Below are positions 55,627 to 64,000 of a stretch of 64,000 nucleotides of DNA, in pieces. The position numbers and the translations under genes are program-made. The stretch's first letter is position 1; every line of letters starts with the position of its first letter. Below the pieces are notes generated by a model, which saw only the letters and a list, made by a program, of their open reading frames with translations, made no database searches and was not told where the DNA came from. This DNA is from Perognathus longimembris pacificus (taxonomy: Eukaryota; Chordata; Mammalia; Rodentia; Heteromyidae): NCBI RefSeq assembly GCF_023159225.1, contig NC_063161.1, positions 124,844,958 through 124,908,957 of the forward strand, read 5' to 3'.

Positions 55627-56195
55627 GGAAAAATAAAACCAATACATACAATTTTTTATCTATGTGAACTTGAACAAAAAAACTGTGGAAACAATGGGAA
55701 ACAAGATTTTCCAATGAAGATTAAACATGCTTATAATAGAAAGTTTGAAGGTATGAAAAAAAAAGATAAACAGCTTTTGTTGACATGATATTGTTCTTCC
55801 TCCCTGGTTGTTTTTTTAATGTATATTTTGTGTACTTCAGTATTTACTGTCAAGGTATAGGAAATAATCATAAACAGCAGGCATTTGTTGCTCAAATTGT
55901 GATAGGGAATTTGGGGAGAGTAAAGTCAAGAGGGGAAAAACTGGGGGAGAACGCGGCGGGGGGGGCACTGTTCAAAAGGAAATATACTCATCCAACTTAC
56001 ATAGTCCTCTGTATATCACCTTTACAATACAATTACAAACAAACAAAAGAGGCAATTTTGTCCAGTCTCCCTGCTCATGAAGAACAGAGGCTGCTTTTAA
56101 ATTGGGCCTCACCAGTTTCACAACAAAGCTGCCTTTACCACAACATTCAGTAAAGTTCGTGAGTGGTAATAAAACTATGACAGTATGAATCTACC
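55625..56195 (+). other. No gene; contains a decayed L1 3' end at 55905-56045
   Basis: GGGGAAAAACTGGGGGAGAA, a GCGGCGGGGGGGGC stretch, ACTTACATAGTCCTCTGTAT and ATCACCTTTACAATACAATT resemble the younger-type L1 ending. The 122-codon frame 55785-56153 crosses it and is not a gene. Confidence 0.5.
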
Positions 56196-56197
56196 AG

Positions 56198-56426
56198 TTT
56201 TGGTGCCAATACCAGGCTTGAACTCAGGGCCTCACACTCTTGCTTATTAGCGTTTTTCTCCATGACTGGTGCTCTACCACTTGCACCACAACTCTGCTTC
56301 TGGCTGTTTGGTTATTAATTGGAAATAAGAGTCTCTTGTATTTGTCTGCCTAGGATAGCTTCCAATCATGATCATCCTATCTCAGCCTCCTGAGTAGCTA
56401 GTATGAGCCGCTGGCACCAAGCTTGG
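56198..56426 (-). repeat. B1-Geo SINE, antisense
   Basis: GCTCTACCACTTGCACCAC, TATTAATTGGAAATAAGAGT, CTCAGCCTCCTGAGTAGCTA. Confidence 0.88.
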
Positions 56427-56613
56427 TTTTAACCCATTTTGATAGGGGATTTCAGATTTGGTTCCTGCTACAGGTAACCCAAGGAAATGGTTGCTTTGGA
56501 GAAAGTGCTAATGAGAACAAGCCATCTTTCTGTTTCCTGAATTGACTACAGTACCAGCAGGCCAGTGAAGGCAGCAGAATATTAGATCAATATAGTTGAA
56601 ATGCATAAATTAA

Positions 56614-56817
56614 GGGCTGGGGATATAGCCTAGTGGCAAGAGTGCCTGCCTCGGATACACGAGGCCCTAGGTTTGATTCCCCAGCACCACATATGCAGAA
56701 AACGGCCAGAAGCGGCGCTGTGGCTCAAGTGGCAGAGTGCTAGCCTTGAGCAGGAAGAAGCCAGGGACAGTGCTCAGGCCCTGAGTCCAAGGCCCAGGAC
56801 TGGCCAAAAAAAAAAAA
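56614..56817 (+). repeat. IDL-Geo SINE, best preserved, exact 16-bp TSD
   Basis: GGGCTGGGGATATAGCCTAG start with a complete A-box (TAGCCTAGTGG); B-box GGTTTGATTCC; right half GGCGCTGTGGCTCAAGTGGC and CTGAGTCCAAGGCCCAGGAC; A12 tail. GAAATGCATAAATTAA at 56598-56613 and 56818-56833 are identical. By TSD and sequence it is among the youngest insertions here. Confidence 0.98.
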
Positions 56818-56833
56818 GAAATGCATAAATTAA

Positions 56834-57860
56834 AATCTTCTTTCATATCAGCAACCAATTATCCAAACATTAGAACCAAAAGATTGGTGGTTGTTGTCAT
56901 TACAGTTTGGGCTACTCTCATGGAATCCTCCATAAAGATTTTTCACATCCAAGCTTTTTATTACTTATGTTAACAATACTGCATTATTCTATTTTGTACC
57001 ACTTAAATGTAGATGGTCTGTCTTTTCAGAGAAAATTTGGAAGGAAGGAATAGAGAAGGAAAAGAGGCAGAGAAGGAGAGAGGGAGAAATTAAGTTTGCT
57101 AAGTCTATGCAATGGGAAATTGCATTCTCACAATTTTGCATTTTGGTTTCATCCATAGGCTTCTTTTTATTATTATTCATTAAACACTTCTATTTGTATC
57201 AAGCAATGGGGAATTGCTTGCATTTAACAGTTTAATGTCTGTGCAGCCAGTGATGTAGAGAAATTAATGTAAATGAAAATAAATTGAGTATTATGCCCAG
57301 TAGGAAAGCACCCAGCCTGAATTCCTCATCTAATTCACTGCTTAAGCCAGAGAGCAGAACTTCCAATGCAGTGTAATTTTCTCTTTGTAAGGTGCAAAAT
57401 ACAGCCCCCATTAATGGTCAAAGTGAGGGATGTTCCATAAGAAGAGCATCTGCATCTTGTGAGGTACTTGGGAAGCTGGTGTCTTCTCTATGGTTTCTGG
57501 CTGGAACATTCATCCTGAAGGCAATTTGGGGAGAGAGACAATAGCAATAAAGCTAAATCATTCAGGAGACATCAGAGGGCTCTCCTCTGTGCTCCGGTGG
57601 TGGAGCTGGGCTATAGCCAAGGCTGTTCTATCTGCTCAGAGTGTATTCTCTCTCCTCCAAGGTCATTCTCCCCAGTAAAGCAGGAAAGGGAAATGAGGTT
57701 GAAATTGAGATGTTTCTCTGTATTAAAACAGAAAATCTACAGTCACTGTCTTTATCACATTTCTTTCTTTTCATATTCCTAGGAGCAAGGCTCTAATTGT
57801 TCCAGGATAATCTAATTGCATGATCATATAAGAATTGTTCATGCTTGTGTTAGCAACATA
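56834..57860. other. No gene seen; unique AT-rich DNA
   Basis: 57170-57480 is repeat-free with TTAATGTAAATGAAAATAAA and CATCTAATTCACTGCTTAAG; possibly conserved, not claimed. Short frames at 57490-57782 have no domain. Confidence 0.45.
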
Positions 57861-57865
57861 TAGTC

Positions 57866-58090
57866 AGATTATAGGCTCATGACTATAATCCTTGCTCGTC
57901 AGGCTGCGATCTGAGGGCTGCAGTTCAAAGCCAGCCAGGCAGAGAAGTCTGTGAAACTCCAATCAGTCAGAGCAGCAAAATGCTGGACTGGAGGTATAAC
58001 TCAAGTGGTAGAGCACCAGCCATAAGCAAAACAGTTAAAGAGTACAACTCAAGATCAGTGCACGGGCATGCGCGTGCACACACACACACA
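57866..58090 (+). repeat. Diverged B1-Geo type SINE with CA tail
   Basis: ATGACTATAATCCTTGCTCG, GCAGTTCAAAGCCAGCCAGG, AACTCAAGTGGTAGAGCACC; ends in GCGCGTGCACACACACACAC. Confidence 0.82.
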
Positions 58091-58164
58091 GACTTTAATG
58101 AAATATTTAAAGCTCCATTATTCAGTTATGCTCTACTGTAAACCCTTAAGGAGATTCAGATCAA

Positions 58165-58325
58165 CTGGCCAATCACTCACACATTTTACCAAGATTTATT
58201 AAGCATTTACTAGGCCCCCAAATCTCTGTTTATGCTAAGACTCAAAGATAAATAGGATGCTTCCTCTAAAGGGACAAGGGTCAAAATGTAAACACATAAT
58301 GCTAATTCTAATAAGTTATTTTGTA
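58165..58325 (+). repeat. Possible L2/MIR-type ancient repeat
   Basis: AGATTTATTAAGCATTTACT, CTCAAAGATAAATAGGATGC and AAAATGTAAACACATAATGC follow the order of a common ancient repeat (…TTTATTGAGC…AAAGATGAATA…GTAAACAAATAAT). Confidence 0.45.
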
Positions 58326-58329
58326 TATT

Positions 58330-59785
58330 CTATGCTAGAGAATAGCCATTTTTTCATACTTTACCTCTTTCCCTTGTCTCTAAATTAGCAATGAAATTAA
58401 GATGGTTTGGAAGATTCACCCTTGAAGCATTTAGCACAGATCCTAACCTAGAATGAGTCAACAGAGACTAGTAGAAGTGATAGATGTGCTATAACAAAGG
58501 CAAAAAGGACCTAATGTGACTATGAACTAAACACTAATGACACAAAAGAACAATTCTACATTACAAAAAGATGCCAGGGACACTTGAGCTTTGCTTGAAA
58601 TTGTTACACCCTTACCTTTAAGCTGAATTATGACAGAGCAAAAGTTATTTCTGTGCTGCAAAAGTGATAGGGTCAAACAATGACACACAAAGAAGACATG
58701 TGTCAACATTTGGACTCAAGAAGCAAGACATACGCAGTCCTCTCATCTCTCAGCATCCTTTGGTTCCAGCAGGGTGGATTGGAGGAGGGGGCTGAGAGAT
58801 TAAACCAGCAAAACTGGAGGCCATTTAAATTATGCTGCAGAAGACAGACCTCCCAGTAACCTTCTAGAAAGAAACAAAGATTGTCTGATTCTGTCACTCT
58901 AAAAACAAGGCTAAAAGAACTTCTTTGCTCAGTGCCAATCTTCTTGGAAGTTTGTGCAGTGGCATCTGTGTCCACCAGTAGAACTTTAAGATTCCTCTGC
59001 AGAGAGAGCTCATTACTGGATGACCTGAGCAAAGTTGCTGGAGGCATCCAGCAGAGATGTTGCTTTGTCACTCCTACAGCCAAGGGCTTGGAAGCTTCAA
59101 CAGAGAACCCAAGTACTGACCCATAACATGGACCATATTTCCAAAACATCCAATAGACTGAAGAAAATGATATTACTGGTAACAAAGTAGCACTTCCAGA
59201 CTCTTCGGGAAAGCTGGTGGCCTTGCAGGAAGTAGGGGATGGCAGGAGCATGCCAAATGTGGGTGCCTGATAAGCTTCGCAAGGCCTGTAAACACACAGC
59301 TGGCTTTGTCATCTTAGCATGAGTAACAGCGCCCCATGGAGCTCTTCATTACATTTACTTTGACTCCTTTACACTTCGTGGTTCCTGCATGTCTCATCAT
59401 TGAACTCTAAAACTCCATATGGATACTCAGCTGATGGAGCTCAACCATAGCCCTAGATCTTCTCTCCACAGAATGTTTCTAATAAGGACAAATATTTCAT
59501 TTACTTCATAATAATTCTTACAGAATTAAATGCCATCATTTGCCTTTGGATTACTGTTTCTTAATAGAGAAAGAATAAGTCCCCCCGAGGGATACAAGAT
59601 ATCAGCTAGTGATGAATTAGTATTTCAAGCTTTGTAGTGAGCACAAAGCTTAGCACACCTGTTTGTACTTGGCTATGTGTCATTATTGGTGGTTTATGGA
59701 TTATTTTATGGTAACCTCAGTGGTATAAGACTTTGGCAAGTATAGATATGGTGGGAAACTCTCTATATACATCAACGCCTCTAAC
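58330..59785. other. No gene seen; holds the longest non-L1 open frame
   Basis: A 182-codon minus-strand frame (58703-59251) has no recognisable domain, is Ser/Leu/Cys-rich, and a plus-strand frame overlaps it (58881-59126). Judged a chance frame or remnant. Confidence 0.45.
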
Positions 59786-59789
59786 CCTT

Positions 59790-59943
59790 AAGACAATGAA
59801 CCAGCACATTATTCACAGTTTGTAAACTGGGAAGAGAAATCTCAAAAGCATTTAAGAAATTGAACCTCAAAGCATTTTAGTAACTAGCCCAGTATCACAT
59901 AGTTAAGAAATAGGACAGCGTGATTCAAACTGAAATTTGCTAA
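59790..59943 (+). repeat. MIR SINE
   Basis: CAGTTTGTAAACTGGGAAGA, AACTAGCCCAGTATCACATA, GTTAAGAAATAGGACAGCGT and GATTCAAACTGAAATTTG are in MIR order. Confidence 0.68.
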
Positions 59944-60012
59944 GAAAACAACTATTCTAATTTATCATAGAGAAACAAAATTATGTTTTCTGAATCAATA
60001 AAACCTTGGTGA

Positions 60013-60255
60013 GCCAGGAGCTGGTGGCTCGTGCCTGTAATCCTAGCTACTCAGGAGGCTGACAACAGAGGATCGCTGTTCAAAGCCAACCCAGGGCAGA
60101 AAGTCAATGAGACTCTTATATCTAATTAACCATCAAAAAACCAGAAATGGCACTGTGGCTCAAAGTGGTAGAGGGCTAGCCTTGAGCTGAAGAGTTCAGA
60201 GACAGTGCCCAAACCCTGAGTTCAAGCCATAACTGACCAAAAAAAATTAAAAATC
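60013..60255 (+). repeat. B1-Geo SINE with 11-bp TSD
   Basis: GCTGGTGGCTCGTGCCTGTA, CAGGAGGCTGAC, CTGTGGCTCAAAGTGGTAGA, CTGAGTTCAAGCCATAACTG. AACCTTGGTGA at 60002-60012 and 60256-60266. Confidence 0.95.
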
Positions 60256-60534
60256 AACCTTGGTGAACTTTCCACATTTTGAATATTCCTGTTAAGGAGC
60301 ATCTAAACAAAGCTGGATATTATAAAAGTTTTTACCTTAGAGCAAAATAGATGCCAGACTTTTATCAAACTTCCACAGTAGTCCCATTGTGACTCATGGA
60401 AACCTACCACAGTGGGAAGTTTACAGAAAAATGGAAATTATAAGTAATTAGGGAATTCCTCTGTGTCCAACCTGAGCTTTTATAGCCGGTCTTCAAATGA
60501 CTATACTTATATATAATACAACACGTACTTGTAT

Positions 60535-60830
60535 CTCAAAATAATTATGGTGAGTGAAAAAAATCATGCAAAAGAGTACATACTGTATGATCTCATTTAT
60601 GTAAATTTCTCAATCTTCAGTGACATAAGCAGTTCAGTAGATAAATAGGGACTGACAGAAAGGCATAAGGAAATATCCAGGGATAATAGATAGATTCATT
60701 GTCTTCATCATGGTGATAGTTTCACAGTTGTGTATATACATATATGATAAATTGTACCAAACTGTACCCTTTAAAAACTGTGTAGTTTATTGTCTATTAT
60801 TCCTCAATAAAACCTTAAAGCTGGGGCTAT
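60535..60830 (+). mobile_element. Ancient L1M-like 3' end
   Basis: AGAGTACATACTGTATGATC, CATGGTGATAGTTTCACAGT, GTACCCTTTAAAAACTGTGT, ATTATTCCTCAATAAAACC. Confidence 0.72.
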
Positions 60831-60839
60831 CTAAACGAA

Positions 60840-61305
60840 TGTACCAGGATAAACATTTCCAAATAAAATATACACATAAACACAAAAACTTAAAAAAATA
60901 TTTCTAATTCCCAACAATCCCTTTGTCTTCTGAAGTGCCCAATACATATAAGGATTTCCCAGCAGCTATGCTGTGCCACGTGATCCTGCCTTCCTCTCCA
61001 GAGCTGATGCATCTGACTGCAAGTCCAGAAAAAGGATCCACAACACTCCTTCTGTGCACCCCGCAGCTCCGTGCCTCCTTGGCTCACCAAACAAATGGCC
61101 ATTTTAACTCTTAGGTTTCAGAATGTAAGTATTTGGCCAAGAGATTCTATCCAGTGGTTTCTGTGGTCTGCAACCCTGGGAGAAGAAAGAATGAAACAGA
61201 CATTAATTCATTCCATTGATACTTATTAAGCTTTCACTATCACAAATGCCACATTTAAAACAAAAGAGGTTCAACTAGCAAGGAGGATCATTGGAGGCAT
61301 TTCTC
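60840..61305. other. No gene seen
   Basis: Unique-looking. Frames on both strands near 60890-61114 have no domain. Confidence 0.5.
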
Positions 61306-61309
61306 CAGG

Positions 61310-61505
61310 GCCATTATGTGCCAGGTACTGTATCAGACATGTTCACATTTTATCCAAATACTGAAAGAGCCTGTACAGAATGCTCATGATTACAGTTGGG
61401 AGAGCTAGGCTTCAGAACTCAATTAATTGTATAAAGTCAAAGAGGTCCTGGCAGGTTCTGCATACAGTATTTGAGCCTAGGTCTAACTCCAGAGGCCATT
61501 ATTTT
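61310..61505 (+). repeat. MIR SINE
   Basis: CCATTATGTGCCAGGTACTG, ACAGTTGGGAGAGCTAGGC, TTTGAGCCTAGGTCTAACTC: core and 3' part in order. Confidence 0.75.
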
Positions 61506-62195
61506 TCCATTGTTCGCATTCTGTTTCCTTGAATGCTCTTACCTGAGTAGAGAACTCACACTGTCCAGCCACATGGCATGTAACTTTGGGAGCCAGGGAT
61601 CCCATGAAGTGGTTTGCTGCCTGCAGCTTGAGAGGTGTTGGCCCTTAGGGACTCAGGTCTCAGAACAGATGAATGATCTGTTCTGGAAGACAAGAGACAA
61701 TTGGGAGTCCTTTTTCCCTAGTGTTGATATCTGTTATTCAGTAATAAAACTTCCTCTTCAGAGACAAAGGAGTAGCAAATAAAATCCTGAAAATAAAAAT
61801 GGTCAACCACAACCACAGAAAATGTCCTAGCAATGCCACCCTCGAAAACAAATCAAAAGATAATGAGGCTGTAATATTCTTCCCGAGAAGTCGAAGGAAC
61901 TTTGAACACATGTGAAAGGCTGAGGTTGAAAGCTGCATTTGTACATGAGTACCTGCTAATCATTTCTGCTGCATGAGCTCAGTGAGAGCCAGAGATCTCA
62001 CTGTACTTTCTTTCCCTCAGGGCTGTCAGTCCACTAGAGCAGCAGAAGATGTTCATTTGCAGTTTTAGAGATTGCAGTATCATTTAAATGTGTTCCTCTT
62101 CAGGTAAAGTAAAGCAAAAAGGAAATCCTTAGATCTTCACATTGTACCTCCTTCCCTGTGATCTGCCTGTAAAAAAATGAAAACTGCATAAAATT
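61506..62195. other. No gene seen
   Basis: Unique-looking. The 103-codon frame from 61471 begins inside the MIR and is not supported. Confidence 0.5.
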
Positions 62196-62199
62196 CATG

Positions 62200-62670
62200 T
62201 GCACTGACAATCATCAGAGTATCATTTATGAGAGGAAAAATTGAAACAAGCATTCAATAATCTGTTAATGTTAACCAGAACTATATTCACATGATAAAAA
62301 ATATGCACATGTTAAACACCAAAACAATATGGGGTAACTTGTGATATATGCTAAAGGATTAAAGAAAGAATGGGTCCGAAACTAAGCATGTATTCTGCTA
62401 AAACATGTGATGTATGTTAATGTTAGTGGGATAAAAAGATTATACCTAAATATTAACAGCAGTAAATTCTGAGTCTGTATAAAGCGTTTTTATTAAGTTT
62501 ATTGCTTAGTAAATAGTAATGTACCAGTGGTAATATCCTAGTTTTAGCAAATATCATATAGTTACATAAGCTGATAACATTAGTGGAGGCTGAGTAAGAT
62601 ATATGGTAATTCTCTATACTATCTTTGTAACTGTGGGTATAAGATTTTTGTTTAAATAAAATGTTCTAAA
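62200..62670 (+). mobile_element. Possible ancient L1 (L1M-like) relic
   Basis: AGTATCATTTATGAGAGGAA, AAATTGAAACAAGCATTC, ACTTGTGATATATGCTAAAG and AATATTAACAGCAGTAAATT resemble the order of old L1 ORF2-end/UTR text. Confidence 0.4.
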
Positions 62671-63295
62671 TATGACAAGTCATAGTAGGAGTTACAGCAG
62701 AAGAAAAGTTATTATTTATTCATGAGGGTCCACAACTTAGCTCATATAAGTTGTTTATTTCCTGGGTGGGTCTTTTTCTTCCTTCTACTATAACTTCTTA
62801 TGGTCTAGAGTGGCCCTGAGCTTTTCTGCTGTCTCCCAAATGGCATAGACACTAATGCTTAACTAAGGCTGGTTGAGCTGCCTTGCAAAAGAAGACACTA
62901 AGAGACACCAAAAGATGAATTGTTATTTCTGTTCTCCTTTTTGCAAAAGCTTATAAATCATTTTAAAACTGCATTAGATGAACAATAGAAAAATGTTAAA
63001 GGTTAATTTATTTGAAACACATAAAACTGCATTTTTAGTCCAAAGCTATCTGATATCTTCATTTATATAAAGTTCTCCTTAAATAATACATTTATGTTAA
63101 TTTGAAAGACAGGGCTACTGAAGCAATGCCTAGCACGTATCAATATAGGCTTTATTGCATTATTATTTCTTCCAAAAGAACCTCTTTACTCTCTCAACTA
63201 CATGCATTTTCTTCTCCCCTAAGAGCTATGTAAATAATAAAATACTCTCTAGAGATTTGAGACTAATTGCTAAACACACAATAAAAAACCACATC
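62671..63295. other. No gene seen
   Basis: AT-rich, unique-looking. Confidence 0.5.
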
Positions 63296-63296
63296 A

Positions 63297-63507
63297 TGCC
63301 AGGCACTTGTGGCTCACAACTATAATCCTACCTACTCAGGAAGCTGAGAGCTGAGGATTATGGTTCATAGCCAGAGTAGAAACTTTATCACCAGTTAACA
63401 GGTTAAAAAGCTAGAAATGGGAAGTGTGGCTCAAGTGGAACAGCGCTAGTCTTTAGCAGAGAAAGCCAAGCGAGAGTCTAAGGCCCTGAGTTCAGGCCCC
63501 AGCACAG

Positions 63508-63508
<1 letters not shown>
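63297..63508 (+). repeat. B1-Geo type SINE
   Basis: GTGGCTCACAACTATAATCC, TCAGGAAGCTGAGAGCTGAG, GTGTGGCTCAAGTGGAACAG, CCTGAGTTCAGGCCCCAGC. Confidence 0.9.
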
Positions 63509-63570
<62 letters not shown>

Positions 63571-63630
63571 GAAAAAAAGAAAAGAAAAGAAAAGAAAGAA
63601 GAGAAGAGAAGAGAAGAGAAAGAAAAAGCA
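63508..63630 (+). repeat. (CA)n, poly(A) and (GAAAA)n/(GAGAA)n compound tail
   Basis: CA repeats to 63552, then A18, then GAAA/GAAAG and GAGAA units to about 63630. Confidence 0.96.
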
Positions 63631-63711
63631 AGTGTCATGACACACTGGTATGTATTAATCAGTTGTGAAACGTGTAGCATGCAATTCATCACTATTTAAA
63701 AAAAAACTCTT

Positions 63712-63930
63712 GGGGCTGGGAATATGGCCTAGTGGAAAAGTGTTCACCTCGTATACATGAAGCCCTGGGTTCGATTCCTCAGCACCATATATATAGAAAA
63801 AGCCAGAAGTGGCGCTGTGGCTCAAGTGGTAGAGTGCTGCCTTGAGCAAAAAGAAGCCAGGGACAGTGCTCAGACCCTGAGTTCAAGCCCCAGGACTGGC
63901 AAAAAACAAAACAAAACAAAAAACAAATAA
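63712..63930 (+). repeat. IDL-Geo SINE with TSD
   Basis: GGGCTGGGAATATGGCCTAG, GGGTTCGATTCCTCAG, GGCGCTGTGGCTCAAGTGGT, CTGAGTTCAAGCCCCAGGAC, ACAAAACAAAAC-rich tail. AAAAAACTCTT at 63701-63711 and 63931-63941. Confidence 0.96.
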
Positions 63931-64000
63931 AAAAAACTCTTAAATTTGTAATTGGCTTGTTTTTTGCCTCTTAATATAAATTGGCATAGATTCAAGATAG

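Overview
This window looks like gene-poor nuclear DNA from a rodent of the superfamily Geomyoidea (kangaroo rats, pocket mice, pocket gophers). The main evidence is a dimeric SINE present in many copies. Its left half is an ID-like, tRNA-Ala-derived monomer and its right half is the Geo monomer. From established knowledge this matches IDL-Geo, a family reported only from Geomyoidea. A second abundant dimer joins a 7SL-derived (B1/Alu-like) left half to the same Geo right half; I call it B1-Geo here. I found no convincing protein-coding gene, exon or structural RNA gene. Every long open frame is a LINE-1 (L1) ORF2 remnant, a simple repeat read as protein, or a chance frame.

Layout. 1-2.1 kb is unremarkable. 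2.6-5.1 kb holds the best L1 copy: 5'-truncated, sense, bounded by a 14-bp target-site duplication (TSD). 5.2-7.4 kb is an older L1 tail with microsatellites and SINEs. 9-16 kb carries MIR, MaLR LTRs, an IDL-Geo whose tail became a large GATA tract, a twin-primed L1 and a possible retrocopy 3' end. 17.4-18.2 kb and 29.7-31.0 kb are three-layer nests of transposable elements. 22.6-23.2 kb is a short antisense L1 inside a MIR. 24.2 kb is a GGGA tract. 25.3 kb is an odd scrambled SINE. 27.2-28.6 kb is another L1 tail. 32.2 kb has a lone, clean ID element. 37-41 kb and 44-48 kb are SINE-rich with old L1 and MaLR pieces. 49.6-51.1 kb is an MLT1 LTR split by an antisense L1. 53.3-53.9 kb is a tail-to-tail SINE pair, one member carrying a 49-bp insert with a diverged copy 1170 bp upstream. 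55-64 kb is mostly SINEs, MIR and old L1.

How the elements relate. L1 supplies the reverse transcriptase; the SINEs (ID, IDL-Geo, B1-Geo) and any retrocopies are its passengers. At least four L1 3'-end types of different age are visible. The youngest-looking type ends with a G-rich 3' UTR tract and TGTACATCA...AATAAA. An older one ends near TGTACAACTACTTAAAGATAATAAAA. Several insertions keep exact TSDs, so their order can be read directly. Four intervals of unique, AT-rich sequence with homeodomain/POU-like sites are offered as weak candidates for conserved regulatory elements. I saw no CRISPR array, operon, viral genome or defined new biological system. The most interesting material is retrotransposition by-products: candidate 3' transductions, twin-priming junctions, a tail-to-head SINE junction and the 49-bp linker insert. 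Repeat-family names come from pattern recognition, not a database search.
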